64,000 nt of DNA, taken from the NCBI RefSeq assembly GCF_001282725.1, contig NZ_LN876587.1, positions 863,695 to 927,694 of the forward strand, given 5' to 3'. Position 1 is the first letter of the stretch, and each line of letters opens with the position of its first letter. Positions 27,671 to 36,244 of this stretch are shown here, in pieces. This DNA is from Inediibacterium massiliense. GTDB lineage: Bacteria; Bacillota; Clostridia; Peptostreptococcales; Thermotaleaceae. The translations under genes and the position numbers were made by a program. The notes under the pieces were generated by a model, which worked only from the letters and a program-made list of their open reading frames with translations, searched no databases and had not been told where the DNA came from.

Positions 27671-27691
27671 CTAGAAAGTTAAACTTTCTAG
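27671..27691. repeat. 10-bp inverted repeat in the scfA-scfB gap
   Basis: CTAGAAAGTT and AACTTTCTAG are perfectly complementary around one A. No T-run follows, so it resembles an operator more than a terminator. The gap 27586-27796 otherwise shows the scfA terminator and the scfB RBS (aaaggagg). Confidence 0.5.
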
Positions 27692-27796
27692 TAATTTTAA
27701 GCAACGGAAATTCTGAATAAAAAAATTTTATGGGTGCCATGAGCATATGAGATACATTAAAATTTTAAAATGTTTTCAATTAAAGGAGGATAATAG

Positions 27797-29146
27797 ATGA
27801 TACACAAATTTATGCAAGAAGATACAAGAATTGTTTTAGATGTAAATAGTGGAGCAGTACATGTTATAGATGAAATCATATATGATGTATTAGATTATTA
27901 TAAAGAAAAATCTACAGATCAAATCATAGATTTATTATCTAATAAGTATAAAAAAGAAGATATTATAGAAGCTATAGAAGAAATAAAAACTTTAGAATCA
28001 GAAGGACTTTTATATGCAGAGGATTCTTATCAAAATCATCCTGCATTTTTAAATAAAAAACCTTTCATTAAGGCTTTATGTTTGCATGTTGCCCATGATT
28101 GCAATATTCGATGTAAATATTGTTTTGCATCTCAAGGAGATTTTAAAGGACAAAGAAGTTTAATGAGTGAAGAAGTTGGTAAAAAAGCATTAGACTTTTT
28201 AATTGAGCACTCAGGAAGTAGAAGAAATCTAGAGGTAGATTTCTTTGGAGGAGAACCTCTGATGAATTTTGAAGTGGTTAAAAAATTAGTAGAGTATGGA
28301 AGAAAAAGAGAAAAAGAAACCAATAAAAGATTTAGATTTACTATCACTACCAATGGTGTATTATTAAATGATGAAAAAATGAAATATATTGAGGAAAATA
28401 TGGACAATGTCGTACTTAGTATAGATGGAAGAAAAGATGTAAATGATTATATGAGATGTACTGTAGATGGATCTGGCACTTATGATGTGATTATTCCTAA
28501 GTTTTTAAAAATGGCAGAAATGAGAAATGGAAAAAGTTATTTTGTAAGAGGAACTTTTACTAAAAACAATTTAGATTTTTCTAAAGATGTACTTCATTTA
28601 GCAGATTTAGGATTTAAGAGTACTTCCATAGAGCCTGTTGTAACAGATCCTAAAGAAGAGTATGCTATATCAGAAGAAAATTTAAATAAAATTTATGAAG
28701 AATACGAAATTTTAGCAAAAGAATATATCAAAAGAAAAAAAGAAGGAAATGGATTCCATTTCTTCCATTTTATGATAGACTTAAATCAAGGTCCTTGTGT
28801 CGTAAAAAGATTATCAGGATGTGGAGCAGGAACTGAATATTTAGCTGTAACTCCAGAGGGTGATCTTTACCCATGTCATCAATTTGTAGGCAATGAAGAT
28901 TTTCGTTTAGGAAGTGTAGATACAGGTATTTTGAATGAAGAAATAAGAGAAAATTTTAAGCATGCTCATGTATATAGTAAAGAAAAATGTAAGGATTGCT
29001 GGGCAAAATTCTATTGTAGTGGAGGCTGTCATGCCAATGCTTACAATTTCAATCAAACCATTTATAAGCCTTATGAAATGGGATGTGAAATGGAGAAAAA
29101 AAGAATTGAGTGTGCATTGTTTATTGAGGCGAGTTTATTAAAATAG
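27797..29146 (+). CDS. scfB: SCIFF maturase: radical SAM/SPASM thioether-forming enzyme
   Basis: 449 residues. An N-terminal RRE-like winged domain (1-85) should bind the ScfA leader. The radical SAM cluster motif C-x3-C-x2-C is Cys102-NIR-Cys106-KY-Cys109. A SAM-binding GGEP (FFGGEPLMNFE) follows, and a cysteine-rich C-terminal SPASM region (SGCGAGTEYLAV, YPCHQF, CKDCWAKFYCSGGC) holds auxiliary 4Fe-4S clusters. Established family role: installs thioether links in ScfA. Good RBS. Confidence 0.97.
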   Translation: MIHKFMQEDTRIVLDVNSGAVHVIDEIIYDVLDYYKEKSTDQIIDLLSNKYKKEDIIEAIEEIKTLESEGLLYAEDSYQNHPAFLNKKPFIKALCLHVAHDCNIRCKYCFASQGDFKGQRSLMSEEVGKKALDFLIEHSGSRRNLEVDFFGGEPLMNFEVVKKLVEYGRKREKETNKRFRFTITTNGVLLNDEKMKYIEENMDNVVLSIDGRKDVNDYMRCTVDGSGTYDVIIPKFLKMAEMRNGKSYFVRGTFTKNNLDFSKDVLHLADLGFKSTSIEPVVTDPKEEYAISEENLNKIYEEYEILAKEYIKRKKEGNGFHFFHFMIDLNQGPCVVKRLSGCGAGTEYLAVTPEGDLYPCHQFVGNEDFRLGSVDTGILNEEIRENFKHAHVYSKEKCKDCWAKFYCSGGCHANAYNFNQTIYKPYEMGCEMEKKRIECALFIEASLLK

Positions 29147-29158
29147 GAGGGTATAAAG

Positions 29159-29674
29159 ATGATTTTATCTTATGAAGGATATACTCCAAATATTGATGAA
29201 AGTTGCTACGTAGCAGATAATGCTACGATTGTAGGAAAAGTAACACTGAAAAAAAATGCAAATATATGGTATGGAACAGTTGTAAGAGCTGATGATAATG
29301 AAGTAATTATTGGAGAAAATACAAATATACAAGATAATTGCACCATTCATATTGCTAAGGATTTTCAAACCATTATAGGTGATTATGTGACGGTAGGACA
29401 TAATGCAATTGTACATGCTTGTACAGTGGGAAATTATGTGTTAGTAGGAATGGGTGCTATCATTTTAAATGGAGCCCAAATAGGAGATCATGTGATTGTT
29501 GCAGCAGGATCCGTGATTCCACCAGGGAAAAAAATTCCATCTAATACATTGGTAATGGGTTCTCCTGCAAAAGTAGTAAGGGAATTAACTCAAAAAGACT
29601 ATGAAAAATTAAAAGATTCAGCTCTTCACTATGTAAACTTAGCGAAAAAGCATAAACATAATATGGAAAAGTAA
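29159..29674 (+). CDS. Gamma-carbonic-anhydrase-like hexapeptide-repeat protein
   Basis: 171 residues forming a left-handed beta-helix (repeats such as NATIVGKVTL, NANIWYGTVV, YVTVGHNAIV). His residues in TIHIAKD and GHNAIVHAC occupy the metal-ligand positions of gamma-class carbonic anhydrases. The family (YrdA/CaiE-like) reversibly hydrates CO2 in some members; others have unknown activity. RBS taggaggg. Short gap after scfB suggests co-transcription. Confidence 0.9.
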   Translation: MILSYEGYTPNIDESCYVADNATIVGKVTLKKNANIWYGTVVRADDNEVIIGENTNIQDNCTIHIAKDFQTIIGDYVTVGHNAIVHACTVGNYVLVGMGAIILNGAQIGDHVIVAAGSVIPPGKKIPSNTLVMGSPAKVVRELTQKDYEKLKDSALHYVNLAKKHKHNMEK

Positions 29675-29739
29675 CCATTGACCGTTATATATACTAAGTA
29701 TATAATATTTCTATGAGCAAAAAAGGAGGATCAGAGAAT

Positions 29740-30996
29740 ATGAAAATGAAAAATGCAATCATCTTGTTATTAGTGCTTGTCCTTGTTACAGCAGGAGCTT
29801 TTACAGGGATTAAAGGGTTTGAAGGTGCTCATATAAAGCCGATTAAAGATATGTTAAAGCTTGGACTGGATTTAAAAGGTGGAGTATTTGTAGTACTTGA
29901 AGCACAAACAGATGCAAAAGGAAAAGAACTTGATAAAATTATGGTTCAAACAAAAGAAGTCATTGAACGAAGAGTAAATGCAATGGGTCTTACAGAACCA
30001 AATGTAATGAGAGAAGGAAGCAATAGAATAAGAGTAGAGCTTCCAGGAGCTAAAGATGCCCAAGAAGCTGTTAAGGCCATAGGTAAAACAGCTCAGCTTC
30101 AATTTGTCAATGCAAAAGGTGAAATTATTTTAACAGGAAAAGAAGTAAAAAATGCAGAAGTAATATTTGAAAAAGATAAAGGAAATGCTCCAGGGGTTTC
30201 ATTAGAATTTAATAGCGAAGGAGCAAAAGCTTTTCAAATCGCAACAAAAGAAGCAGCTTCTCAACCAGTAGGTTCAGCAGGAAGAATCATTGCAATTGTA
30301 TTGGATGGACAAGCTATTTCTACACCAAATGTACAAAATGAAATTCCAAATGGAAAAGCTTCTATCACAGGAAACTTTACTATGGATGAAGCAGCTCAAC
30401 TTGCAGCACTTATTAGAGGAGGAGCATTGCCTGTTGAGTTAGTAGAGGTTCAAACTTCTGCTATAGGACCAACTCTTGGTATGGATTCATTCAATAAAAG
30501 TATTTTTGCAGCAGGGATAGGAATTGGATTGATATTCTTATTTATGCTACTTTATTATAGAGTGCCTGGATTTATTGCAAGTATTGCTTTGATCATTTAT
30601 ATTTTAATTGTTTTATGGGTATTAATAGGATTTGGTGCAGTACTTACACTTCCTGGTATCGCAGGACTGATTTTATCAGTAGGTATGGCAGTAGATGCAA
30701 ATGTCATTATATTCGAAAGAATAAAAGAAGAAATTAGAAATGGTAAAAGCCTTAGAGCTTCAGTAAATTCAGGATTCTCAAAGGCAATAGGAACGATCCT
30801 AGATTCTAACATTACTACATTAATTGCAGGAATTGTTCTTTATCAATTTGGATCAGGACCTATCAAAGGATTTGCAGTAACTTTAATGGTGGGTTTATTG
30901 GCAAGTATGTTTACAGCAGTAATAGTAACGAAAACACTATTAAAATCAATTATTGATATGAATATTTTTAAAAGTACAAAATTTTATGGAGCATAG
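29740..30996 (+). CDS. secD: Protein translocase subunit SecD
   Basis: 418 residues with one N-terminal membrane segment, a large extracytoplasmic P1 domain (about 45-240, including LGLDLKGGVFVVLEA) and five C-terminal membrane segments. DANVIIFERIKEE is the conserved cytoplasmic motif. Uses the proton or sodium gradient to complete SecYEG export. Start ATG at 29740 (RBS aaaaggagg); an upstream ATG at 29713 has none. secF follows 16 bases later. Confidence 0.96.
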   Translation: MKMKNAIILLLVLVLVTAGAFTGIKGFEGAHIKPIKDMLKLGLDLKGGVFVVLEAQTDAKGKELDKIMVQTKEVIERRVNAMGLTEPNVMREGSNRIRVELPGAKDAQEAVKAIGKTAQLQFVNAKGEIILTGKEVKNAEVIFEKDKGNAPGVSLEFNSEGAKAFQIATKEAASQPVGSAGRIIAIVLDGQAISTPNVQNEIPNGKASITGNFTMDEAAQLAALIRGGALPVELVEVQTSAIGPTLGMDSFNKSIFAAGIGIGLIFLFMLLYYRVPGFIASIALIIYILIVLWVLIGFGAVLTLPGIAGLILSVGMAVDANVIIFERIKEEIRNGKSLRASVNSGFSKAIGTILDSNITTLIAGIVLYQFGSGPIKGFAVTLMVGLLASMFTAVIVTKTLLKSIIDMNIFKSTKFYGA

Positions 30997-31012
30997 AAAG
31001 GAAGTGTAGAAA

Positions 31013-31894
31013 ATGAATATTATTTCTAAAAAGAAGATATGGTTTAGTCTTTCTATTGCTGTGATCGTAATAGGATTAATAATGGGAATGTTTCAAGGCT
31101 TTAATCTAGGAATAGATTTTACAGGTGGAACTATGATGCAAGTTTATTTAGGAAAAACAGTACCTGTAAATGAAATAAAAACAGAGATTTCAAAATTTGA
31201 TTTAGATGCAGAAATTATTCATGTAGGAGATCAAAAAGAAGAGATTATTATCAAAACAAAAAAAGATTTAAATACCAATCAAAGACAAGAAGTATTTGAA
31301 GTATTAAAAGCTAAATACAATTTAAACGACAAAGATTTTAGACAAGCAGAGCAATTTGGACCTTCTATGGGAAGTGAAATACAAAGAAAAGCATTGATTT
31401 CAATAGGAATTGCAGCTATAGGTATGCTTATTTATATTACTTTTCGTTTTGAAATTAAATTTGGAGCATCTGCTATTTTAGCTTTGATTCATGATATTTT
31501 AGTGGTACTTGCTATATTTGCTATTTTTAGAATCCCTTTAAATAGTTCTTTTGTGGCAGCTATGCTTACCATTGTAGGATATTCAATTAATGATACCATT
31601 GTAGTTTTTGATAGAATTAGAGAAAATATGAGATATATGAAAAAGAGAAATTATGAAGAAGTCGTAGATATGAGTATCAATCAAACGATTACTCGTACTA
31701 TCAATACTTCTTTGACTACATTAATTACAATTATAGTTTTATATATTTTTGGAGTAGAAGCGATTAAAGCATTTACGCTTCCATTAATCTTGGGAGTTGC
31801 AATAGGAACTTATTCTTCTATCTTTATTGCTAGCCCTATTTGGGTTACATTAAAAGAATGGGAAAGTAAAAAAAATGGATATAATCCTAGTTAA
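31013..31894 (+). CDS. secF: Protein translocase subunit SecF
   Basis: 293 residues: N-terminal membrane segment, LGIDFTGGTMMQV block, periplasmic P4 domain, five further membrane segments, with NDTIVVFDRIREN matching the SecD motif. Forms SecDF with the gene before. RBS gaaaggaagtg. Ends in a terminator. Confidence 0.96.
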   Translation: MNIISKKKIWFSLSIAVIVIGLIMGMFQGFNLGIDFTGGTMMQVYLGKTVPVNEIKTEISKFDLDAEIIHVGDQKEEIIIKTKKDLNTNQRQEVFEVLKAKYNLNDKDFRQAEQFGPSMGSEIQRKALISIGIAAIGMLIYITFRFEIKFGASAILALIHDILVVLAIFAIFRIPLNSSFVAAMLTIVGYSINDTIVVFDRIRENMRYMKKRNYEEVVDMSINQTITRTINTSLTTLITIIVLYIFGVEAIKAFTLPLILGVAIGTYSSIFIASPIWVTLKEWESKKNGYNPS

Positions 31895-31924
31895 ATAAGT
31901 GGCCTATGGGCCACTTATTTTGTA
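31893..31924 (+). terminator. Terminator after secF
   Basis: AAATAAGTGGCC-TATG-GGCCACTTATTT, 12-bp perfect stem beginning at the secF stop, followed by TG and T-rich bases. Confidence 0.88.
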
Positions 31925-32053
31925 TTTATAAAGTAAATCAATGAAACAAATCATATTGAATAGAAACAGTATATATCATATAATAAGATGTACAGTTAAA
32001 TAAAAAATGATGAATTGTTCAGTATAATCCTTATAAATAAGGGAGGAATTTTT

Positions 32054-32569
32054 ATGGATTTAAAAGATAAGATCAGAGTCATTGAGGATTTCCCAGAAAA
32101 AGGAATAAGTTTTAAAGATATTACTACTCTTTTACAGGACGGAGAAGCTTTTCAATATACGATTAATAAAATGGCTGATCAAATCAAAGATAAACAATTT
32201 GATTTAATTGTAGGGCCAGAATCAAGAGGTTTTATTGTAGGAACACCTCTTGCTTATGCGACCCAAAAAGGTTTTATTCCAGTGAGAAAGCCAGGAAAAC
32301 TTCCAGGAGAAACGGTAAAATATACATATGATCTAGAATATGGCAGTGATTCATTAGAAATGCATAAAGATGCTATCAAACCTGGACAAGAAGTTATTAT
32401 CGTAGATGATTTACTTGCTACTGGAGGGACTCTTCTTTCAACTATTAAAATGATTGAGGGTTTGGGCGGTAAAGTTGTAGGAATCGTATGCTTAATTGAA
32501 TTGACTTATTTGGGTGGAAGAGAATTATTAAAAGATTACGATGTAAAATCATTGATTCAATATGATTAG
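32054..32569 (+). CDS. apt: Adenine phosphoribosyltransferase
   Basis: 171 residues; salvages adenine to AMP using PRPP. Start ATG at 32054 (RBS gggagga). Motifs: [16 protein letters not shown] at the N-terminus, GPESRGF, and the PRPP-binding loop [14 protein letters not shown]. apt directly upstream of rel is common in Firmicutes. Confidence 0.97.
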   Translation: MDLKDKIRVIEDFPEKGISFKDITTLLQDGEAFQYTINKMADQIKDKQFDLIVGPESRGFIVGTPLAYATQKGFIPVRKPGKLPGETVKYTYDLEYGSDSLEMHKDAIKPGQEVIIVDDLLATGGTLLSTIKMIEGLGGKVVGIVCLIELTYLGGRELLKDYDVKSLIQYD

Positions 32570-32597
32570 TGGTTGGATTTCCAACCACTCATTCTTT
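32568..32597 (+). terminator. Terminator after apt
   Basis: AGTGGTTGG-ATTT-CCAACCACT stem (32568-32589), followed by CATTCTTTTTT. Confidence 0.85.
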
Positions 32598-32712
32598 TTT
32601 GTCAAAACTATTATTGTGTACTAGGATTTTTTTTTTATTTGTTATATAATGTATGTAATATTTTAATCATGCGTATAATCTTATTGTTATGACGTAGTAA
32701 TAGGGTGATGAT

Positions 32713-34887
32713 ATGTTAGAAAATTTACTAGCACAAATACAACAGTATAATCCAAACAGTGATATGGGCTTTATTATTAAAGCCTATAATTTTGCAGAGG
32801 CTGCCCATGAAGGACAGGTGAGAAAATCAGGAGAAAAATATTTTGTACATCCTGAAAGAGTAGCAAAAATATTAGCAGAACTAGAGATGGATGATGCAAC
32901 CATTGTTGCAGGTCTTTTACATGATGTAATTGAGGATACGAAGTACACTTATGAGGAAGTAAAATTAGAATTTGGTGAAGAAGTTGCTATTTTAGTTGAA
33001 GGAGTAACAAAATTAGGAAGATTTACTTATGAAACAAAAGAAGAAAGACAAGCTGAAAGTCTTAGAAAAATGTTTTTGGCTATGGCAAAGGACATAAGAG
33101 TAATTATCATAAAACTTGCTGATCGTCTTCATAATATGAGAACTTTAAAATATATGAATGAAGAGAAAAAAAGAGAAAAGGCAGTAGAGACATTAGAAAT
33201 TTATGCACCTATTGCTCATAGGCTTGGAATATCAAAAATAAAATGGGAGCTTGAAGATTTATCTCTTCGATATATTGATCCAGAAGGATATTATGATTTG
33301 GTTGATAAAGTAGCCAAAAAGAAAAGAGAAAGGGAAGAATATATCAATCAGGTTATTAAACAATTGGGAAATGCATTAAAAGATGTAAAGATAAAATTTG
33401 AGATCAATGGAAGATCGAAGCATTTTTATAGTATCTATAGAAAAATGGTATATAGAAATAAGGCATTTGAAGAAATTTTTGATTTAACAGCCATAAGAGT
33501 CGTTGTAGATAATGTAAAGGATTGTTATGGAGTATTAGGAATTGTACACACTATGTGGAGGCCAATCCCAGGAAGATTTAAAGACTATATTGCCATGCCT
33601 AAACCCAATATGTACCAATCTCTGCACACTACAGTTATAGGACCAGATGGAGAGCCTTTTGAAATTCAAATCAGAACTTGGGAAATGCATCGTATTGCAG
33701 AATACGGGATTGCAGCTCATTGGAAGTATAAGGAAGGCAAAACAGGACAAAATAAAGACAATTTAGATGATAAATTAAGATGGCTTAGACAATTATTAGA
33801 ATGGCAAAGGGATATGAATGATCCTAAAGAGTTTATGGAAAGTCTTAAAATTGATTTATTTACCAATGAAGTTTTTGTGTTTACTCCAAAAGGAGATGTC
33901 ATTGACCTTCCAGCAGGATCTACACCTATTGACTTTGCTTATAAAATTCACTCGGCTATAGGAAATAGTTGTATTGGAGCAAAGGTAGATGGAAGAATTG
34001 TTCCTATTGATTATAAACTGAAAAATGGGAATATTGTGGAAGTTCTTGCATCCAAGAATAGCCATGGTCCTAGTAGAGACTGGTTAAAGTTTGTAAAAAG
34101 TACTCAAGCAAAAAATAGAATTCGTCAGTGGTTTAAAAAAGAAAGAAAAGAAGAAAATATTGAAAAAGGAAGAGAAATGCTTGAGAAGGAAATTAGGCGT
34201 AATAATTATGAAGTTCATGAACTTGCCAAATCTCCATGGCTCAATGAAATTGTAAAAAAACTGAGACTAAATAGTATAGAAGACTTATATGCTGCTATTG
34301 GATATGGAGGAATTTTATTAGGACAAGTTGTTCCAAGGTTAAAGCAGCTTTATAAAGAATCGGTAAAGGAAGAAAAGAATCTTCAAGAAACAATTTCTCT
34401 GCAAAATAAAACAAATAAACCTAAAAAAGAGAAAAAAGACACCCAAGGGATAAAGGTAAAAGGAATCGATAATATATTGGTTCGTTTTGCAAAATGTTGT
34501 ACACCTGTTCCTGGAGATGAAATTATAGGTTTTATTACAAGAGGAAGAGGCGTATCTATTCATCGTACGGATTGTGTGAATATTCTAAAAGAAAGAGAAT
34601 GTATTGACCGCTTCATAGAAGTAGAATGGGATGCAGATAGACAAAACTCTTATGAGACAGAAATTCAGATTATTGCATCAGATCGGAAAGGATTATTATC
34701 AGAAGTGACAAATGTTTTATCAGATATCAAACTTTCTGTTACTGCTATTAATGCAAGAACTACAAAAGATCGAGTAGCCATTGTAAATTTAACTATAGAA
34801 ATTACAAATGTTGAGCAATTAGATAAATTAATTAAAAAAATAAAATCTATGCAAGGTGTATTAGATGTATATAGAGTGACATCTTAA
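32713..34887 (+). CDS. rel: Bifunctional (p)ppGpp synthetase/hydrolase, RelA/SpoT family
   Basis: 724 residues: HD hydrolase domain (about 20-200, GEKYFVHPERVA and GLLHDVIEDT), synthetase domain (about 230-340, GRSKHFYSIYRKM and RFKDYIAMPKPNMYQSLHT), TGS domain (about 395-455, VFVFTPKGDVIDLPAGSTP), a zinc-finger/conserved cysteine region (RFAKCCTPVPGD) and a C-terminal ACT domain. Makes and degrades the stringent-response alarmone. Intact HD residues imply hydrolase activity. Followed closely by dtd, the usual pair. Confidence 0.96.
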   Translation: MLENLLAQIQQYNPNSDMGFIIKAYNFAEAAHEGQVRKSGEKYFVHPERVAKILAELEMDDATIVAGLLHDVIEDTKYTYEEVKLEFGEEVAILVEGVTKLGRFTYETKEERQAESLRKMFLAMAKDIRVIIIKLADRLHNMRTLKYMNEEKKREKAVETLEIYAPIAHRLGISKIKWELEDLSLRYIDPEGYYDLVDKVAKKKREREEYINQVIKQLGNALKDVKIKFEINGRSKHFYSIYRKMVYRNKAFEEIFDLTAIRVVVDNVKDCYGVLGIVHTMWRPIPGRFKDYIAMPKPNMYQSLHTTVIGPDGEPFEIQIRTWEMHRIAEYGIAAHWKYKEGKTGQNKDNLDDKLRWLRQLLEWQRDMNDPKEFMESLKIDLFTNEVFVFTPKGDVIDLPAGSTPIDFAYKIHSAIGNSCIGAKVDGRIVPIDYKLKNGNIVEVLASKNSHGPSRDWLKFVKSTQAKNRIRQWFKKERKEENIEKGREMLEKEIRRNNYEVHELAKSPWLNEIVKKLRLNSIEDLYAAIGYGGILLGQVVPRLKQLYKESVKEEKNLQETISLQNKTNKPKKEKKDTQGIKVKGIDNILVRFAKCCTPVPGDEIIGFITRGRGVSIHRTDCVNILKERECIDRFIEVEWDADRQNSYETEIQIIASDRKGLLSEVTNVLSDIKLSVTAINARTTKDRVAIVNLTIEITNVEQLDKLIKKIKSMQGVLDVYRVTS

Positions 34888-34903
34888 GGGGAGGAAGTAT
34901 AAA

Positions 34904-35353
34904 ATGAGAGCAGTCATTCAAAGAGTCAGTCAAGCAAATGTGATAGTGGATGAAAATATTAAAGGAAAAATTAAAAAAGGTTTTTTAGTTTTATTAGGGG
35001 TAGAAGAAGACGATGATGAAAAAGATGTAATATATATGGCGGAAAAAATTATAAATTTAAGAGTTTTTGAAGATGAAAATGAAAAAATGAATCTTTCTCT
35101 ATTAGATATAAAAGGAGAAATGCTAGTAGTTTCACAATTTACTCTATTAGGAGATTGTCGAAAAGGAAGAAGACCTAATTTTATGAACGCAGCTCATCCA
35201 GAGAAAGCCAATGAACTTTATATAAAATTTATAAAAAAATGCAGAGAATTTAAATTAAATATTCAAACTGGTGTTTTTCAAGCTCATATGCAAGTGAATT
35301 TATGTAATGATGGACCTGTCACAATGCTTGTGGATAGCAAAAAGAACTTCTAG
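34904..35353 (+). CDS. dtd: D-aminoacyl-tRNA deacylase
   Basis: 149 residues; removes D-amino acids (and Gly from tRNA-Ala) from mischarged tRNAs. Starts MRAVIQRVSQANV; active-site motif SQFTLLGDCRKGRRPNF and the cross-subunit Gly-Pro motif NDGPVTM are present. D-amino-acid quality control may matter here, as the organism makes D-ornithine. RBS ggggagg. Confidence 0.96.
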   Translation: MRAVIQRVSQANVIVDENIKGKIKKGFLVLLGVEEDDDEKDVIYMAEKIINLRVFEDENEKMNLSLLDIKGEMLVVSQFTLLGDCRKGRRPNFMNAAHPEKANELYIKFIKKCREFKLNIQTGVFQAHMQVNLCNDGPVTMLVDSKKNF

Positions 35354-35363
35354 GAGGGGTAAG

Positions 35364-35987
35364 ATGATCATACACAAAATAGAAGCAGGGATCTATGCGG
35401 TAAACTGCTATATTTTAGCCTGTGAAGAAACAAAGAAAGCTTGTATCATTGATCCAGGTGGAGATGGGGAGAAAATTTTAAAATATATTAATGACAATGA
35501 TTTAAAGCCTCAATTTATTCTTTTGACTCATGCCCATGGAGATCATATTGGAGGAATTCCTGCAATTAAAGAAAAAATAGATTTGCCTGTGTATCTTCAT
35601 GAAGAAGATGAAGATTTATTTAGCGATGCAAATAAGAATTTATCTAGTATGATGAGTGGACCCACTGTAGAGATGAAAGCAGATCAATATTTAAAAGATC
35701 AAGACACAATTAAGTTAGGAAATTTAAATCTTCATATTATGCATACTCCAGGTCATACAAGAGGTGGGATCTCTATTTATGTAGAGAATGTAGTTTTTAC
35801 AGGAGATACATTATTTGCAGGCTCTATTGGCAGAACAGACTTTGAAGGAGGATCTTTTGAAGCTATTATTCATTCTATTAAAAGTAAATTGCTAAATTTA
35901 GGAGATCAGGTCAAAGTATTTCCAGGACATGGACCGAGCTCTACTATAGGAAGAGAAAAAATTTATAATCCTTTTTTGGCTGAGTAG
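35364..35987 (+). CDS. Metallo-beta-lactamase-fold hydrolase (glyoxalase II-like)
   Basis: 207 residues from ATG 35364 (RBS aggaggggt; earlier in-frame codons lie in dtd). Metal motif THAHGDH, later HTPGHTRGG and DTLFAGSIGRTDFEGG, and final FPGHGPSS supply the two-metal site of the family. YcbL/GloB-like thioester hydrolase. Substrate not known. Confidence 0.93.
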   Translation: MIIHKIEAGIYAVNCYILACEETKKACIIDPGGDGEKILKYINDNDLKPQFILLTHAHGDHIGGIPAIKEKIDLPVYLHEEDEDLFSDANKNLSSMMSGPTVEMKADQYLKDQDTIKLGNLNLHIMHTPGHTRGGISIYVENVVFTGDTLFAGSIGRTDFEGGSFEAIIHSIKSKLLNLGDQVKVFPGHGPSSTIGREKIYNPFLAE

Positions 35988-35993
35988 TATATC

Positions 35994-36035
35994 CCTGAAG
36001 AATTGGGAGAATAATAGTAGTATCAATTCTTCAGG
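35994..36035 (+). promoter_or_regulatory. 12-bp inverted repeat whose right arm enters a Shine-Dalgarno
   Basis: CCTGAAGAATTG (35994-36005) and CAATTCTTCAGG (36024-36035), perfect, 18-base loop. The AGG that starts the following gene's AGGAGG (36033-36038) is part of the right arm, so the hairpin would hide the ribosome site. It may also act as a weak terminator. Confidence 0.6.
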
Positions 36036-36044
36036 AGGTCTATT

Positions 36045-36227
36045 ATGAAAAAAAGTATAGGAAAATATATTATGAAAAAAAATCAAGAGCTTCTTAGAGA
36101 AATTGATTTTCATGATTTTATGAATATGGTTGAGTCAAATCTTTGTGATGAAGAAATGGCTAGTGAATTAGGTGTTCATAAGGAATATATAAAGAGGCTT
36201 AAAAACGAAATAAAAAAGGACTTTTAG
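36045..36227 (+). CDS. Small HTH-like protein (60 residues)
   Basis: RBS aggagg and ATG 36045. Charged helical protein; residues 38-56 (MASELGVHKEYIKRLKNEI) resemble a helix-turn-helix with the A-x-x-LGV turn. The family is not recognised beyond that. Lies between the MBL hydrolase and hemZ, with hemZ starting 17 bases after its stop. Could be a small DNA-binding regulator (inference). Confidence 0.7.
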   Translation: MKKSIGKYIMKKNQELLREIDFHDFMNMVESNLCDEEMASELGVHKEYIKRLKNEIKKDF

Positions 36228-36244
36228 TGTAGGTGATAAAATTG

